From contig JAUCBJ010004624.1 in the NCBI GenBank assembly GCA_032718475.1, forward strand, positions 16,969-80,968: DNA of 64,000 bases, read 5' to 3'. Position numbers and translations under genes: made by a program. Below, one piece after another: positions 15,301 to 26,486 of this stretch. Each line of letters begins with the position of its first letter. Position 1 is the stretch's first letter. Source of the DNA: Nemertoderma westbladi (taxonomy: Eukaryota; Xenacoelomorpha; Nemertodermatida; Nemertodermatidae). A model generated the notes under the pieces. It ran no database searches, was not told the DNA's origin, and saw only the letters and a list, made by a program, of their open reading frames with translations.

Positions 15301-18300
15301 TAGGACCTTGGTCCCATTTGGACCTTGGTCCCACTAGGACCTTGGTCCCACTAGGACCTTGGTCCCACTAGGACCTTGGTCCCACTCGGACCTTGGTTCC
15401 ATTCGGACCTTGGTCCCATTCGGACCTTGGTCCCACTAGGACCTTGGTCCCACTAGGACCTTGGTCCCACTAGGACCTTGGTCCCACTAGGACCTTGGTC
15501 CCATTTGGACCTTGGTCCCACTAGGACCTTGGTCCCACTAGGACCTTGGTCCCATTCGGACCTTGGTCCCATTCGGACCTTGGTCCCACTCGGACCTTGG
15601 TTCCATTCGGACCTTGGTCCCATTCGGACCTTGGTCCCACTAGGACCTTGGTCCCACTAGGACCTTGGTCCCATTCGGACCTTGGTCCCACTCGGACCTT
15701 GGTTCCATTCGGACCTTGGTCCCACTAGGACCTTGGTCCCACTAGGACCTTGGTCCCACTAGGACCTTGGTCCCATTTGGACCTTGGTCCCACTAGGACC
15801 TTGGTCCCACTAGGACCTTGGTCCCACTAGGACCTTGGTCCCACTCGGACCTTGGTTCCATTCGGACCTTGGTCCCATTCGGACCTTGGTCCCACTAGGA
15901 CCTTGGTCCCACTAGGACCTTGGTCCCATTCGGACCTTGGTCCCATTCGGACCTTGGTCCCACTCGGACCTTGGTTCCATTCGGACCTTGGTCCCATTTG
16001 GACCTTGGTCCCACTAGGACCTTGGTCCCACTAGGACCTTGGTCCCACTAGGACCTTGGTCCCACTCGGACCTTGGTCCCACTAGGACCTTGGTCCCACT
16101 AGGACCTTGGTCCCACTAGGACCTTGGTCCCATTTGGACCTTGGTCCCACTAGGACCTTGGTCCCACTAGGACCTTGGTCCCACTAGGACCTTGGTCCCA
16201 CTCGGACCTTGGTTCCATTCGGACCTTGGTCCCATTCGGACCTTGGTCCCACTAGGACCTTGGTCCCACTAGGACCTTGGTCCCACTAGGACCTTGGTCC
16301 CACTCGGACCTTGGTTCCATTCGGACCTTGGTCCCATTCGGACCTTGGTCCCACTAGGACCTTGGTCCCACTAGGACCTTGGTCCCACTCGGACCTTGGT
16401 CCCACTAGGACCTTGGTCCCACTAGGACCTTGGTCCCACTAGGACCTTGGTCCCATTTGGACCTTGGTCCCACTAGGACCTTGGTCCCACTAGGACCTTG
16501 GTCCCACTAGGACCTTGGTCCCACTCGGACCTTGGTTCCATTCGGACCTTGGTCCCATTCGGACCTTGGTCCCACTAGGACCTTGGTCCCACTAGGACCT
16601 TGGTCCCACTCGGACCTTGGTCCCACTAGGACCTTGGTCCCACTAGGACCTTGGTCCCACTAGGACCTTGGTCCCATTTGGACCTTGGTCCCAATAGGAC
16701 CTTGGTCCCACTAGGACCTTGGTCCCACTAGGACCTTGGTCCCACTAGGACCTTGGTCCCACTAGGACCTTGGTCCCACTAGGACCTTGGTCCCACTAGG
16801 ACCTTGGTCCCACTCGGACCTTGGTTCCATTCGGACCTTGGTCCCATTCGGACCTTGGTCCCACTAGGACCTTGGTCCCACTAGGACCTTGGTCCCATTC
16901 GGAAATTGGTCCCATTCGGACCTTGGTCCCACTCGGACCTTGGTCCCACTAGGACCTTGGTCCCACTAGGACCTTGGTCCCATTTGGACCTTGGTCCCAC
17001 TAGGACCTTGGTCCCACTAGGACCTTGGTCCCACTAGGACCTTGGTCCCACTCGGACCTTGGTCCCACTAGGACCTTGGTCCCACTAGGACCTTGGTCCC
17101 ACTAGGACCTTGGTCCCATTTGGACCTTGGTCCCACTAGGACCTTGGTCCCACTAGGACCTTGGTCCCACTAGGACCTTGGTCCCACTCGGACCTTGGTT
17201 CCATTCGGACCTTGGTCCCATTCGGACCTTGGTCCCACTAGGACCTTGGTCCCACTAGGACCTTGGTCCCACTAGGACCTTGGTCCCACTCGGACCTTGG
17301 TTCCATTCGGACCTTGGTCCCACTAGGACCTTGGTCCCACTAGGACCTTGGTCCCACTCGGACCTTGGTCCCACTCGGACCTTGGTCCCACTAGGACCTT
17401 GGTCCCACTAGGACCTTGGTCCCACTAGGACCTTGGTCCCATTTGGACCTTGGTCCCACTAGGACCTTGGTCCCACTAGGACCTTGGTCCCACTAGGACC
17501 TTGGTCCCACTCGGACCTTGGTTCCATTCGGACCTTGGTCCCATTCGGACCTTGGTCCCACTAGGACCTTGGTCCCACTAGGACCTTGGTCCCACTCGGA
17601 CCTTGGTCCCACTAGGACCTTGGTCCCACTAGGACCTTGGTCCCACTAGGACCTTGGTCCCATTTGGACCTTGGTCCCAATAGGACCTTGGTCCCACTAG
17701 GACCTTGGTCCCACTATGACCTTGGTCCCACTAGGACCTTGGTCCCATTTGGACCTTGGTCCCATTCGGACCTTGGTCCCACTAGGACCTTGGTCCCACT
17801 AGGACCTTGGTCCCACTAGGACCTTGGTCCCACTAGGACCTTGGTCCCATTTGGACCTTGGTCCCACTAGGACCTTGGTCCCACTAGGACCTTGGTCCCA
17901 TTTGGACCTTGGTCCCACTAGGACCTTGGTCCCACTAGGACCTTGGTCCCACTAGGACCTTGGTCCCACTAGGACCTTGGTCCCATTTGGACCTTGGTCC
18001 CACTAGGACCTTGGTCCCACTAGGACCTTGGTCCCACTAGGACCTTGGTCCCACTCGGACCTTGGTTCCATTCGGACCTTGGTCCCATTCGGACCTTGGT
18101 CCCACTAGGACCTTGGTCCCACTAGGACCTTGGTCCCACTAGGACCTTGGTCCCACTAGGACCTTGGTCCCACTAGGACCTTGGTCCCATTTGGACCTTG
18201 GTCCCAATAGGACCTTGGTCCCACTAGGACCTTGGTCCCACTATGACCTTGGTCCCACTAGGACCTTGGTCCCATTTGGACCTTGGTCCCATTCGGACCT

Positions 18301-19769
18301 TGGTCCCACTAGGACCTTGGTCCCACTAGGACCTTGGTCCCACTAGGACCTTGGTCCCACTAGGACCTTGGTCCCATTTGGACCTTGGTCCCAATAGGAC
18401 CTTGGTCCCACTAGGACCTTGGTCCCACTAGGACCTTGGTCCCATTTGGACCTTGGTCCCAATAGGACCTTGGTCCCACTAGGACCTTGGTCCCACTAGG
18501 ACCTTGGTCCCATTTGGACCTTGGTCCCAATAGGACCTTGGTCCCACTAGGACCTTGGTCCCACTAGGACCTTGGTCCCATTTGGACCTTGGTCCCATTC
18601 GGACCTTGGTCCCATTCGGACCTTGGTCCCACTAGGACCTTGGTCCCACTCGGACCTTGGTCCCATTCGGACCTTGGTCCCACTAGGACCTTGGTCCCAC
18701 TAGGACCTTGGTCCCAATAGGACCTTGGTCCCAATAGGACCTTGGTCCCACTAGGACCTTGGTCCCAATAGGACCTTGGTCCCACTAGGACCTTGGTCCC
18801 ACTAGGACCTTGGTCCCATTTGGACCTTGGTCCCAATAGGACCTTGGTCCCACTAGGACCTTGGTCCCACTAGGACCTTGGTCCCACTAGGACCTTGGTC
18901 CCATTTGGACCTTGGTCCCAATAGGACCTTGGTCCCACTAGGACCTTGGTCCCACTAGGACCTTGGTCCCATTTGGACCTTGGTCCCAATAGGACCTTGG
19001 TCCCACTAGGACCTTGGTCCCACTAGGACCTTGGTCCCATTTGGACCTTGGTCCCAATAGGACCTCGGTCCCACTAGGACCTTGGTCCCACTAGGACCTT
19101 GGTCCCATTTGGACCTTGGTCCCAATAGGACCTTGGTCCCACTAGGACCTTGGTCCCATTTGGACCTTGGTCCCAATAGGACCTTGGTCCCACTAGGACC
19201 TTGGTCCCACTAGGACCTTGGTCCCATTTGGACCTTGGTCCCATTCGGACCTTGGTCCCACTAGGACCTTGGTCCCACTAGGACCTTGGTCCCACTAGGA
19301 CCTTGGTCCCACTAGGACCTTGGTCCCATTTGGACCTTGGTCCCAATAGGACCTTGGTCCCACTAGGACCTTGGTCCCACTAGGACCTTGGTCCCATTTG
19401 GACCTTGGTCCCACTAGGACCTTGGTCCCACTAGGACCTTGGTCCCATTTGGACCTTGGTCCCAATAGGACCTTGGTCCCACTAGGACCTTGGTCCCACT
19501 AGGACCTTGGTCCCACTAGGACCTTGGTCCCATTTGGACCTTGGTCCCATTCGGACCTTGGTCCCAATAGGACCTTGGTCCCATTCGGACCTTGGTCCCA
19601 TTCGGACCTTGGTCCCACTCGGACCTTGGTTCCATTCGGACCTTGGTCCCACTCGGACCTTGGTCCCATTTGGACCTTGGTCCCATTCGGACCTTGGTTC
19701 CATTCGGACCTTTTTCCCATTCGGACCTTGGACCCATTCAGACCTTGGTCCCATTCGGACCTTGGTCCT
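346..19769. repeat. Giant 17-bp minisatellite/satellite array (about 1,140 units)
   Basis: The consensus unit is GGACCTTGGTCCCACTA. The block GGACC-TT-GGTCC is an inverted repeat, and GGTCC-CACTA-GGACC is another, so each strand is a chain of alternating complementary 5-mers. Common variants change the 5-base linker (CATTC, CACTC, CATTT, CAATA), the right block (GGTTCC; TTTCC) or the left block (GGAAA). Spacing between identical landmarks is a multiple of 17 throughout, except for three length variants near 9312 (+2), 9412 (+1) and 10535 (+1). Variants are zoned: GGTTCC and TTTCC are common before about 6.8 kb, GGAAA is common from 6.8 to 14.8 kb, CACTC-GGTTCC-CATTC runs occupy 13.3-17.6 kb, and CATTT-CAATA pairs occupy 17.6-19.5 kb. 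Since 17 is not a multiple of 3, all three frames on a strand read the same 17-residue periodic peptide. The open stretches follow from absence of TAG in the linker, and I do not regard them as genes. Confidence 0.97.
11313..12413. repeat. Higher-order duplication inside the array (765-bp period)
   Basis: The stretch 11313-11648 recurs at 12078-12413 with the same order of variant units, offset 765 bp or 45 units. Other block copies are offset by 357 bp (2928 and 3285), 850 bp (3285 and 4135), 867 bp (2554 and 3421), 459 bp (15019 and 15478) and 527 bp (17637 and 18164). All are exact multiples of 17. This is what unequal exchange or replication slippage in register would produce. Confidence 0.85.
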
Positions 19770-19792
19770 ATGTGTACAGTACAATGTACATT

Positions 19793-19817
19793 CTGTAAAT
19801 CATTCAATGATTTACAG
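19793..19817. repeat. Short perfect foldback at the array edge
   Basis: Arms CTGTAAATCAT and ATGATTTACAG (11 bp each) are separated by TCA. It lies 24 bp beyond the last 17-bp unit. Confidence 0.7.
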
Positions 19818-21044
19818 TAATTTGTTAGCTTTAATCTCAACGATAAATCGATGTTATGACAATGACAACAACATTTTAATTTGGCAACGAAATATCACTG
19901 AAGGCGGAGTTTCTTTATACTCATTTTGGTTTTGATTTTATTGCATTTGTTTGTATCTATTGAACTACTGTTTGTATATGTTAGTTCTATCGAAGCGTGA
20001 AATGAATGACTATTTAATTTCATTACAGGTACCGGTACGTAGTATATCCTTATGCAGATTTAGTCCATCAATATTTTTAAGATTGTTGAATATTATTATA
20101 GAATAACATTTACTTTGATTTATTAATAAATCATTGTATTGTTGAAGGCTTCACAGTACAGTAGGCCTACACCGTTTGCCAAGTTTCCCGCTTTCAGTAT
20201 TGTTGGCGCTTAATGTACAGTACAACAATCACCGTGGAATAATTTATTAATGATAGACAAAAACTATTAGGCACAGTACACAGTACATTATATAACTAAG
20301 TTACTTCATAATGGCAAAGTGTTATTGCGAACAAATATATTATATTAATTGTGTTCTTGACATAAAATATATATTATAATCAGAACATTAGTGAAACCCT
20401 TCCTTATTTAATAGAACTAACTGGTAATGAAAGTGGCAATTATTTATTATAAAACTATTACAATGTTTCACCTACAGTAATAGAAAATTAAATACAATTA
20501 TTATGGAATATATAGGCCTGATCATTCAACCTTTTAATCAAATGCATCATTTTAAATGCTAACCTGTGTTCCCATGCTGTTATCATTTCAAAAGACTGAC
20601 TGCGATTTAATAACGTAACCATCATACTAGGTATAACCAACAATATTGTCAGAACTGTATAGAAATCCTAAGGCAACCCTAAGGCTACTCTTTCTTAGTT
20701 GTTGTTACCCGTATAGCAAGTCGGCGCCACACAAACTCCCAAGGGTGTATCCGTGAATCTCCGCAATTCTTAAACCCTTTCCTGTACTCTTCCAGGCCAA
20801 AGTCTGGTCTCCATGTCGCTGGCTAGGCGCTACAGTGACGAAATTGTAACTAGCACGTTACAGTGTCCCTTTCGAAATTGATCCCCTGTGAAATATCCCC
20901 CCCCTCCCCCTCTCTCCCCGGGATTTATCGCCTAGTCCGTAGGCGATAAATCCCACCCGTCAAAATTGCCTTAGGCGAATCTGTCCTCCCTCCGCCCTAC
21001 CTCTACACAAACAAATGGAAAAACCGCATTATTCCTATACCAGC
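19818..21044. other. Intergenic, no gene seen
   Basis: AT-rich DNA with scattered GTACAGTA and GTAGGCCTA words. Apart from the foldback at 20920-20954, I see no coding, RNA or transposon signal. Confidence 0.5.
20920..20954. repeat. Perfect 15-bp foldback
   Basis: Arms GGGATTTATCGCCTA and TAGGCGATAAATCCC flank the 5-nt loop GTCCG. A pyrimidine-rich stretch of C runs (20897-20919) lies immediately upstream. Confidence 0.75.
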
Positions 21045-22614
21045 ATTAACCCTATTAGTACCGGGCTATAAAATGCTGTACAAATACCGGGAGGGGGTCA
21101 TATTGACCCCCCCCTCTAAAATCTACAAATATTTACGAAAACGTCTGATTTTTTGTTTGTACGTAGGTATCACTTGTCTGGATCCGACCGAAAAAAAGAA
21201 TTTTCGAAAAAATGTACTGGGGTGGTTATATTGCAGCACCAAAATTACAAGTAGTGCACAATTTTCACAAAATTTGAAAGTTACATTTTCGGCTAATTAT
21301 TTTTCAATACAGGTTTTCTGGGGTGCAAAATACATTGGAAAATATTTAAAAATGATATGATTACTATAAATGGCCGTTTAGTCCTCTCTGCGTAGGAAAA
21401 AAATGAAAAAAACAAGTAACCAGCACTTTTCAGTTTGAACACAAAATTTTTATTTCACTTCTACGATGCTATAAATTCACATTTTCAGGTTTTCGAGGGC
21501 GCTGATTCTAATGGAATACATTTCTAATATGCCAGATCATTGATACTTGTATTTTTCGGCGTAATTTGGCAAATTTTGGTGCTAGCACCAAATTTCGTAC
21601 CCATCACCAAAAAGTACAAGTTTGCGATGTCCAGTGCTGTTTTTATGGATTCCATCGGATTCAGGACCCTCATAAACCCGTATAACGCAAGAAACAAGGT
21701 GATACTATCTACTGATAAATTTGCATATTTTCCAAAATTTGGTGCTGGCACAACAATTTTCACCCACTGGCGAAAAATACCAGTTTGAGAACTCTTATGA
21801 AATTTTTACTGATTCCATTGAATTCAGAACCATCACAAACCCGTATAACGCAAGAAACAAGGTGACACAATCAATTGATATATTTGATGGTTTTCAAAAT
21901 TTGGTGCTAGCACCACATTTTGCACCCACATCCGAAAAATACAAGTTTGAGATGTCTAGTTCGATAATTATTTATTCCTTTGAATTCAGAACAGCCATAA
22001 ACCTCTAAAACGCAAGAAATAAATTGTCACAAGCAATTTTATCTATCGAATGAATTTTCAAAATTTCGTGCTAGCACCAAAATTTGCACACAGCACCGAA
22101 AAATACAAGTTTGATACGCTTGGTGCAACTCGTATATATTTCATCGAATCCAGAACCCCAAAAAACCCCAATTGCGTAAAAAACAAGTTTCAAACAATCA
22201 ATTTACAAAATTGACATAATTCAAAATTTGGTGCTGGCACCAAAATTTGTCACCCACCGAAAAAAACAAGTTTGAAATTTCTAAATCAATTTATATGAAT
22301 TCCATCAAATTTCAAACACCAAAAAACCGGTGTAAATCAAAAATAGAGATGTTACAATTCATATTTAATGAAATGTAATTTTCAAAAAACGTCTCAAAAA
22401 AAGTGCCAAAAGTAGGGTTAAAAAATGGTCCTATAACTCGAAAAGTACCCAATATTTTTGAAAACGGTTTTCACTACTAGGAAGACAATAGATTTTTAGG
22501 AAAAGTCATAAAATTTCAGATTCCCAACTGCGTTTGTTTCAGAATTATAATAAAAAAACCACGGGGGGGGGGGGGGTCATATTGACCCCCCCCCCCGGGT
22601 TTAATAGGGTTAAT
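21045..22614. mobile_element. Non-autonomous TTAA element, piggyBac-like (copy A)
   Basis: The ends are TTAACCCTATTA and TAATAGGGTTAA, so a TTAA target is followed by the 8-bp inverted repeat CCCTATTA. Just inside each end is the same hairpin, GGGGGTCA-TAT-TGACCCCC, next to long C or G runs. The interior has five tandem segments of about 160 bp, starting near 21570, 21728, 21890, 22050 and 22213. Each is centred on a near-palindrome of the form TTTGGTGCTAGCACCAAA. No transposase is encoded, and the small open frames inside show no family resemblance. TTAA targets are typical of the piggyBac superfamily, so that assignment is an inference from the ends only. Confidence 0.7.
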
Positions 22615-23667
22615 TTAACCGTACATTAAACTAACTGTAACGCCATTCCACAACGTAATAACTTTTCTTGCCTGTTTAAATCACTCCATCTTAAATGTTT
22701 TTTTAATTTTCTGTCATTTTTTTTTAAGTTATTTTTTGCGCCAGTTTAAATTCCGATTTTAAGGGCTATACCAGATTGCCAGATAATGTAATGTAGTAAA
22801 TAATGGCAATTTGTTAACTAATATTTTAGAATTTTGATACCCTACTATGTATATTGAATAGTCTCAACTCTGTAGGCCCTAATCTTTTTCTTTCCTTCAT
22901 TATGTACATAGCTAGATAGTTTCATTGTTTTGGTTAGAAAAGTCTGCCACTGTAACCTTCTCCTCTTATGTATTGTTAACTTGACGGCTTTGGTTAGAAA
23001 AGCTTGTCTTTTTAACCAGCCCCTTTTTCACCTGAGACAACGTGATCGAATCTGGGACCTCCCAGCTAGAAGCAAAGCAAGTGTCCATCACAACCTTCTA
23101 GATGGTGACGTGCTATACCCTATAACTATACCTAACTTGTGTGTTTGGGAATTATGTAAATCGTCTTAATAATATAATATATAAGAATAAATTTAACGTA
23201 CCGTGTTTGATATTTAAATATAGTTAAATTATTACTTAAATAATTATCAAAGTACAATTTAATTTAATTTAATTTATTTATTTAAGTTTAATTTCCAGAA
23301 TGTAAAATCCATCAATTACATACAACATAACACTTCACGTAATGTACTAAACAGCATATAAACAATAAACAACAACTATAATATACAACTATAATATAAC
23401 GCACAATTATATTAATTCATTCAATGTTTTCAAAAAGGTTAATTATAGTTGCGAGGTAACATTTTCCCAGTACTAATTTTGCCAACGATCAATCAAAATT
23501 GACGTAAGTTCAGAATAATTTATATTATATGCTTTTGTAAATAAATACATTAAGAAGAATTCTTTGAACGGTTAAATATGGAGTAAATATTTGTGCGTAG
23601 CTTTTTAAAAGTATTAATTTTTCGATTGGCTACTAAAATAGTATTGTTTTAGTATTAACTACACCTA
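22615..23667. other. Intergenic, dispersed repeat fragment at 22925-23030
   Basis: A segment near 22925-23030 holds two degenerate copies of TTGTTTTGGTTAGAAAA followed by a TGTAACC-like word. The same pattern occurs twice near 31535-31660, so it is a dispersed repeat. The rest is AT-rich with an AATTT run near 23258-23285. No gene was found. Confidence 0.45.
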
Positions 23668-26486
23668 ATGGCGGACACTTTCGCGCATACTGTTGACAGT
23701 CGATCTACCAAACATTCATGGTTTACCTGGTGGGGTGACACAGGGAAACCAGGTAGGACTGGGGAGGGTGGCAGTGACGTTGAGGCTCTAATACACGAGC
23801 GATTGGATGAGGTCAAACAGATGATCAGTAAAACGAGACGAGCGCAAGGAGTCGATGTGGTGGCTACACTTAGCGAGGCGAAACAGAACTTGGTGAAGAC
23901 ATTATCGGAGACACACCCTGAAACCTTTACAAGGAGTCATCGCAAAGACTGGAGATTAATAGATATATTCAGGTAGACTAAGATATACCCCCCTCCGCTG
24001 CCCTGAAACTTCACCATTTTATGTTCTAAAATTTTTTAGATAACATAACTCTAAGTTTGAATGTTTAAAAGTTGAACTGGTTTGGTCTAATAACAGAAAA
24101 AAAATTTAGTTCTACCGTATTTCAAAACGTCCCCTAATTTTGCTTTGTTTTTCTGGGTTGGATATGTTGGTCAGCCACATACCATAATTAAATTTCTTAG
24201 ATAAGAGCGTCGTGATTTTGCGTTAAGTTTCAATTATTTCTTTGAATACGGTTTTGGTAGCGTCTCTTGTAACATGCCAGGCCAATGAGAGAGGAAAAAT
24301 TTGGTAATCCCAACATTTTTTCTAAAAAAATAAATTCCGGAAATCGTACACCTCCTTTCAGATAACATTATATAAACAGACATCATCAGCTGGTTAGTAA
24401 CAAACAGAAACGCTATTGGTGCAAGTTTGTGGTGCTGCCTCCCTTTTGTTAGTTTCTAAGTTTTCCTTTTTAGATTCTGAAACCATTTCGTGAATTCAAT
24501 CTACTGTGATTTTTTCTAGCTCGGATTACTGAGAAAGCCACCTCTGCGAATCTTATCTATCTGCTATCCGCTGTCAACAGATTACTGATTATTCGTTTTT
24601 AGTTTGTGGCACATTTTCAATTATGTACATAATAACCGGCGAGATTTTTTTTACTTAACCTACTCGTATAAATTGAATAAAACTGGAATTGTAATTATTA
24701 ACAATAGTCAAATTTATATTAAATTACCAAATATTATTTTTAATTCAGGTATGCGGTACGGATGACAATAATGGTAAACAAGGTAACAATATGGAACCGC
24801 ATGTACGTGGACAGTGTGTTAGAAGAAGCTCACATGGAGTTACATAACAGACGAAAACTGTTACTCAGAGCAGACGTTGTATCTACAGATGATGTTAAAG
24901 TAGACAAGGTTGATAATGTGAATGATGATGCGGAAAGTGGGATTAAAGCAATTCCTGATATCAATATATACTCAATGAACGTTAAAAAATCCTTGGATAT
25001 TTCTTACATACTGAAAGATTATGGCGAGTTAGGTCCAAGAAGTACAGCATGGGAATTACGTATGATTCTTGAGACTCCTTCTTATAATCGTACAGATTAC
25101 ATGATACACCGAATAAAATGGTTGATTAAAGCTACGAAAGCCTTCAAAGACATGTTCCCTGATGACATGTCTGATGAAGTCGCTAGACTTGTAGGCTATG
25201 AGGTGTATAGCAATGGGAGAATAATTGCCGAGCAAAACGAAATGCCATGGCGACTGTACTTTGTTCTAGAAGGCAGAATTAATATCCTTAAAAAATACAT
25301 CCTTGCAAATGGTCACATTACTAAGTCAATGGGTTTCATAAATAAAGGCGAGACATCTGATGTCGAAGAAATAGAGAATTACTACATGAGGACAGCTCAG
25401 TTCGTTGCCAAGGGACAAGTTGAGGTGTTGTTCTTTCACAACACCGATTTCCAGTACCTGAGGAAAACGCATTTACCTTTACCGTTAGAATTTCTTAAAT
25501 CTGTTTACCTCTTTAACGATTACCCTTTGTATAAGCTTATAGAACTGCATCCTACATCGATCACCTTTCGTTTTTACCCTTATAACAAAGTTATTTGTAA
25601 GGATATAAGTCACAGTTCTGTTATTTACATTATCCAGTCTGGTTATTGTCAATTGCTTCGTCATCAAAAAATCAAAGATGTTAGCGCAACTAAGAGAATC
25701 CTTCCTGGCGCTACTTTAGAGCATGTGGCTGCTGCGAAACCATTCCATCACGCCACACATATGGAACAGGACCAAATCCATAAAGATGCTGAGGTTAACA
25801 TTGATATATCTAAAGAAGCCCTGGAAAATCATTCGCTTGTCCACAAACAACCTTCCCGTGAAGTTGAAGATTTAAAAATAAATAAAAATGCGATGTCTGA
25901 GAGAGAAAGGAGACTTAATATGAAGAAAGCGGTGATGGCTTCTGCAACGGTAAATGTTTTTGCGAGAACAGGCTTACCATCAGTAAAGGAGGATGCAGAC
26001 TATGATGAGAAAATTAATTTGGAAGTTTTGGGAGAAAATTCTGAAAGAAAAGATCGGAGAAGGAGTTCATTTTTAAGCGATGTTGTTGGAGTTCTTCCAA
26101 AGAGAAAAAGTAACGATAAGGATTTAGATGGGATTACAAGTGGTGGTATGTCGTCTTATCTAGAGTTAGGTGTTGTCGGACCTGGTCAAGTTTTAGGTAT
26201 GAATGACATATGCGGTCTGGTTGACAAGCAAACAGCGATTGTTGTGAGTATGGGCGCAGAGATCGTATCTGTTAGTAAGCGAATGTTTCTTCTATATTCG
26301 GATAATGACACGTTACTAAAATTGACCAAATTGTCTAAACCATTAGTTGCTGAGCCGGAGGCTGAAAGAGAAGTAGAGAGGTTTGAGTCATGGGAAAGAT
26401 ACAAGAAGGAGGTTAGAGAAGCTGTTGTTAAAGGTCAGAAACGGAATAAGGCACTGGGAACACCGCGGGGGAACCCAAAATCATAG
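23668..26486 (+). CDS. CNBD2-like cyclic nucleotide-binding-domain protein (2 exons)
   Basis: Exon 1 is 23668-23972 and exon 2 is 24749-26486. The donor AG|GTAGAC and acceptor TTTTTAATTCAG|G remove a 776-nt phase-2 intron. Joining them keeps one frame and gives about 680 residues. The junction region (KDWRLIDIFR then YAVRMTIMV) matches the amphipathic N-terminal segment typical of CNBD2. A first cyclic-nucleotide-binding fold lies at about residues 230-340, with VYSNGRIIAEQNEMPWRLYFVLEG as beta strands and RTAQFVAKGQVEVL as the remnant of the phosphate-binding cassette. A second fold begins near residue 354. It is split by a charged, probably disordered insert of about 140 residues before its GPGQVLGMNDI portion. 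The canonical FGE...PRxAT cassette is not intact, so classical cAMP binding is doubtful. A possible poly(A) signal AATAAA lies at 26740. Vertebrate CNBD2 is linked to sperm function, but its role here is unknown. The single very large second exon is unusual and could mean a retrocopy that later gained an intron. Confidence 0.75.

Noticed and set aside
346-19769. Dozens of 60-179-codon frames with MVPFGPWSHSDLG- or GPRSEWDQGPSGTK-type repeats
   Set aside because: They arise from the 17-bp period. The same peptide appears in all frames of a strand and openness depends only on linker variants lacking TAG. No start context, splice sites or non-repeat coding flanks were seen.
346-19769. CRISPR array
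   Set aside because: The repeats are contiguous 17-mers with no unique spacers, and the DNA is eukaryotic.
346-19769. CENP-B-box-like centromeric satellite, suggested by the 17-bp unit
   Set aside because: The unit does not match the CENP-B box (no TTCG...CGGGA pattern). The shared length of 17 is not evidence.
316-20041. CAGGTACCGGTA word on both sides of the array (316 and 20027) as a possible target duplication
   Set aside because: It is about 260 bp beyond the right edge of the array, and ACCGGTA words are common in this window.
21073-22008. Overlapping 79-95-codon frames in the TTAA element
   Set aside because: They follow the 160-bp repeats, occur on both strands and resemble no transposase.
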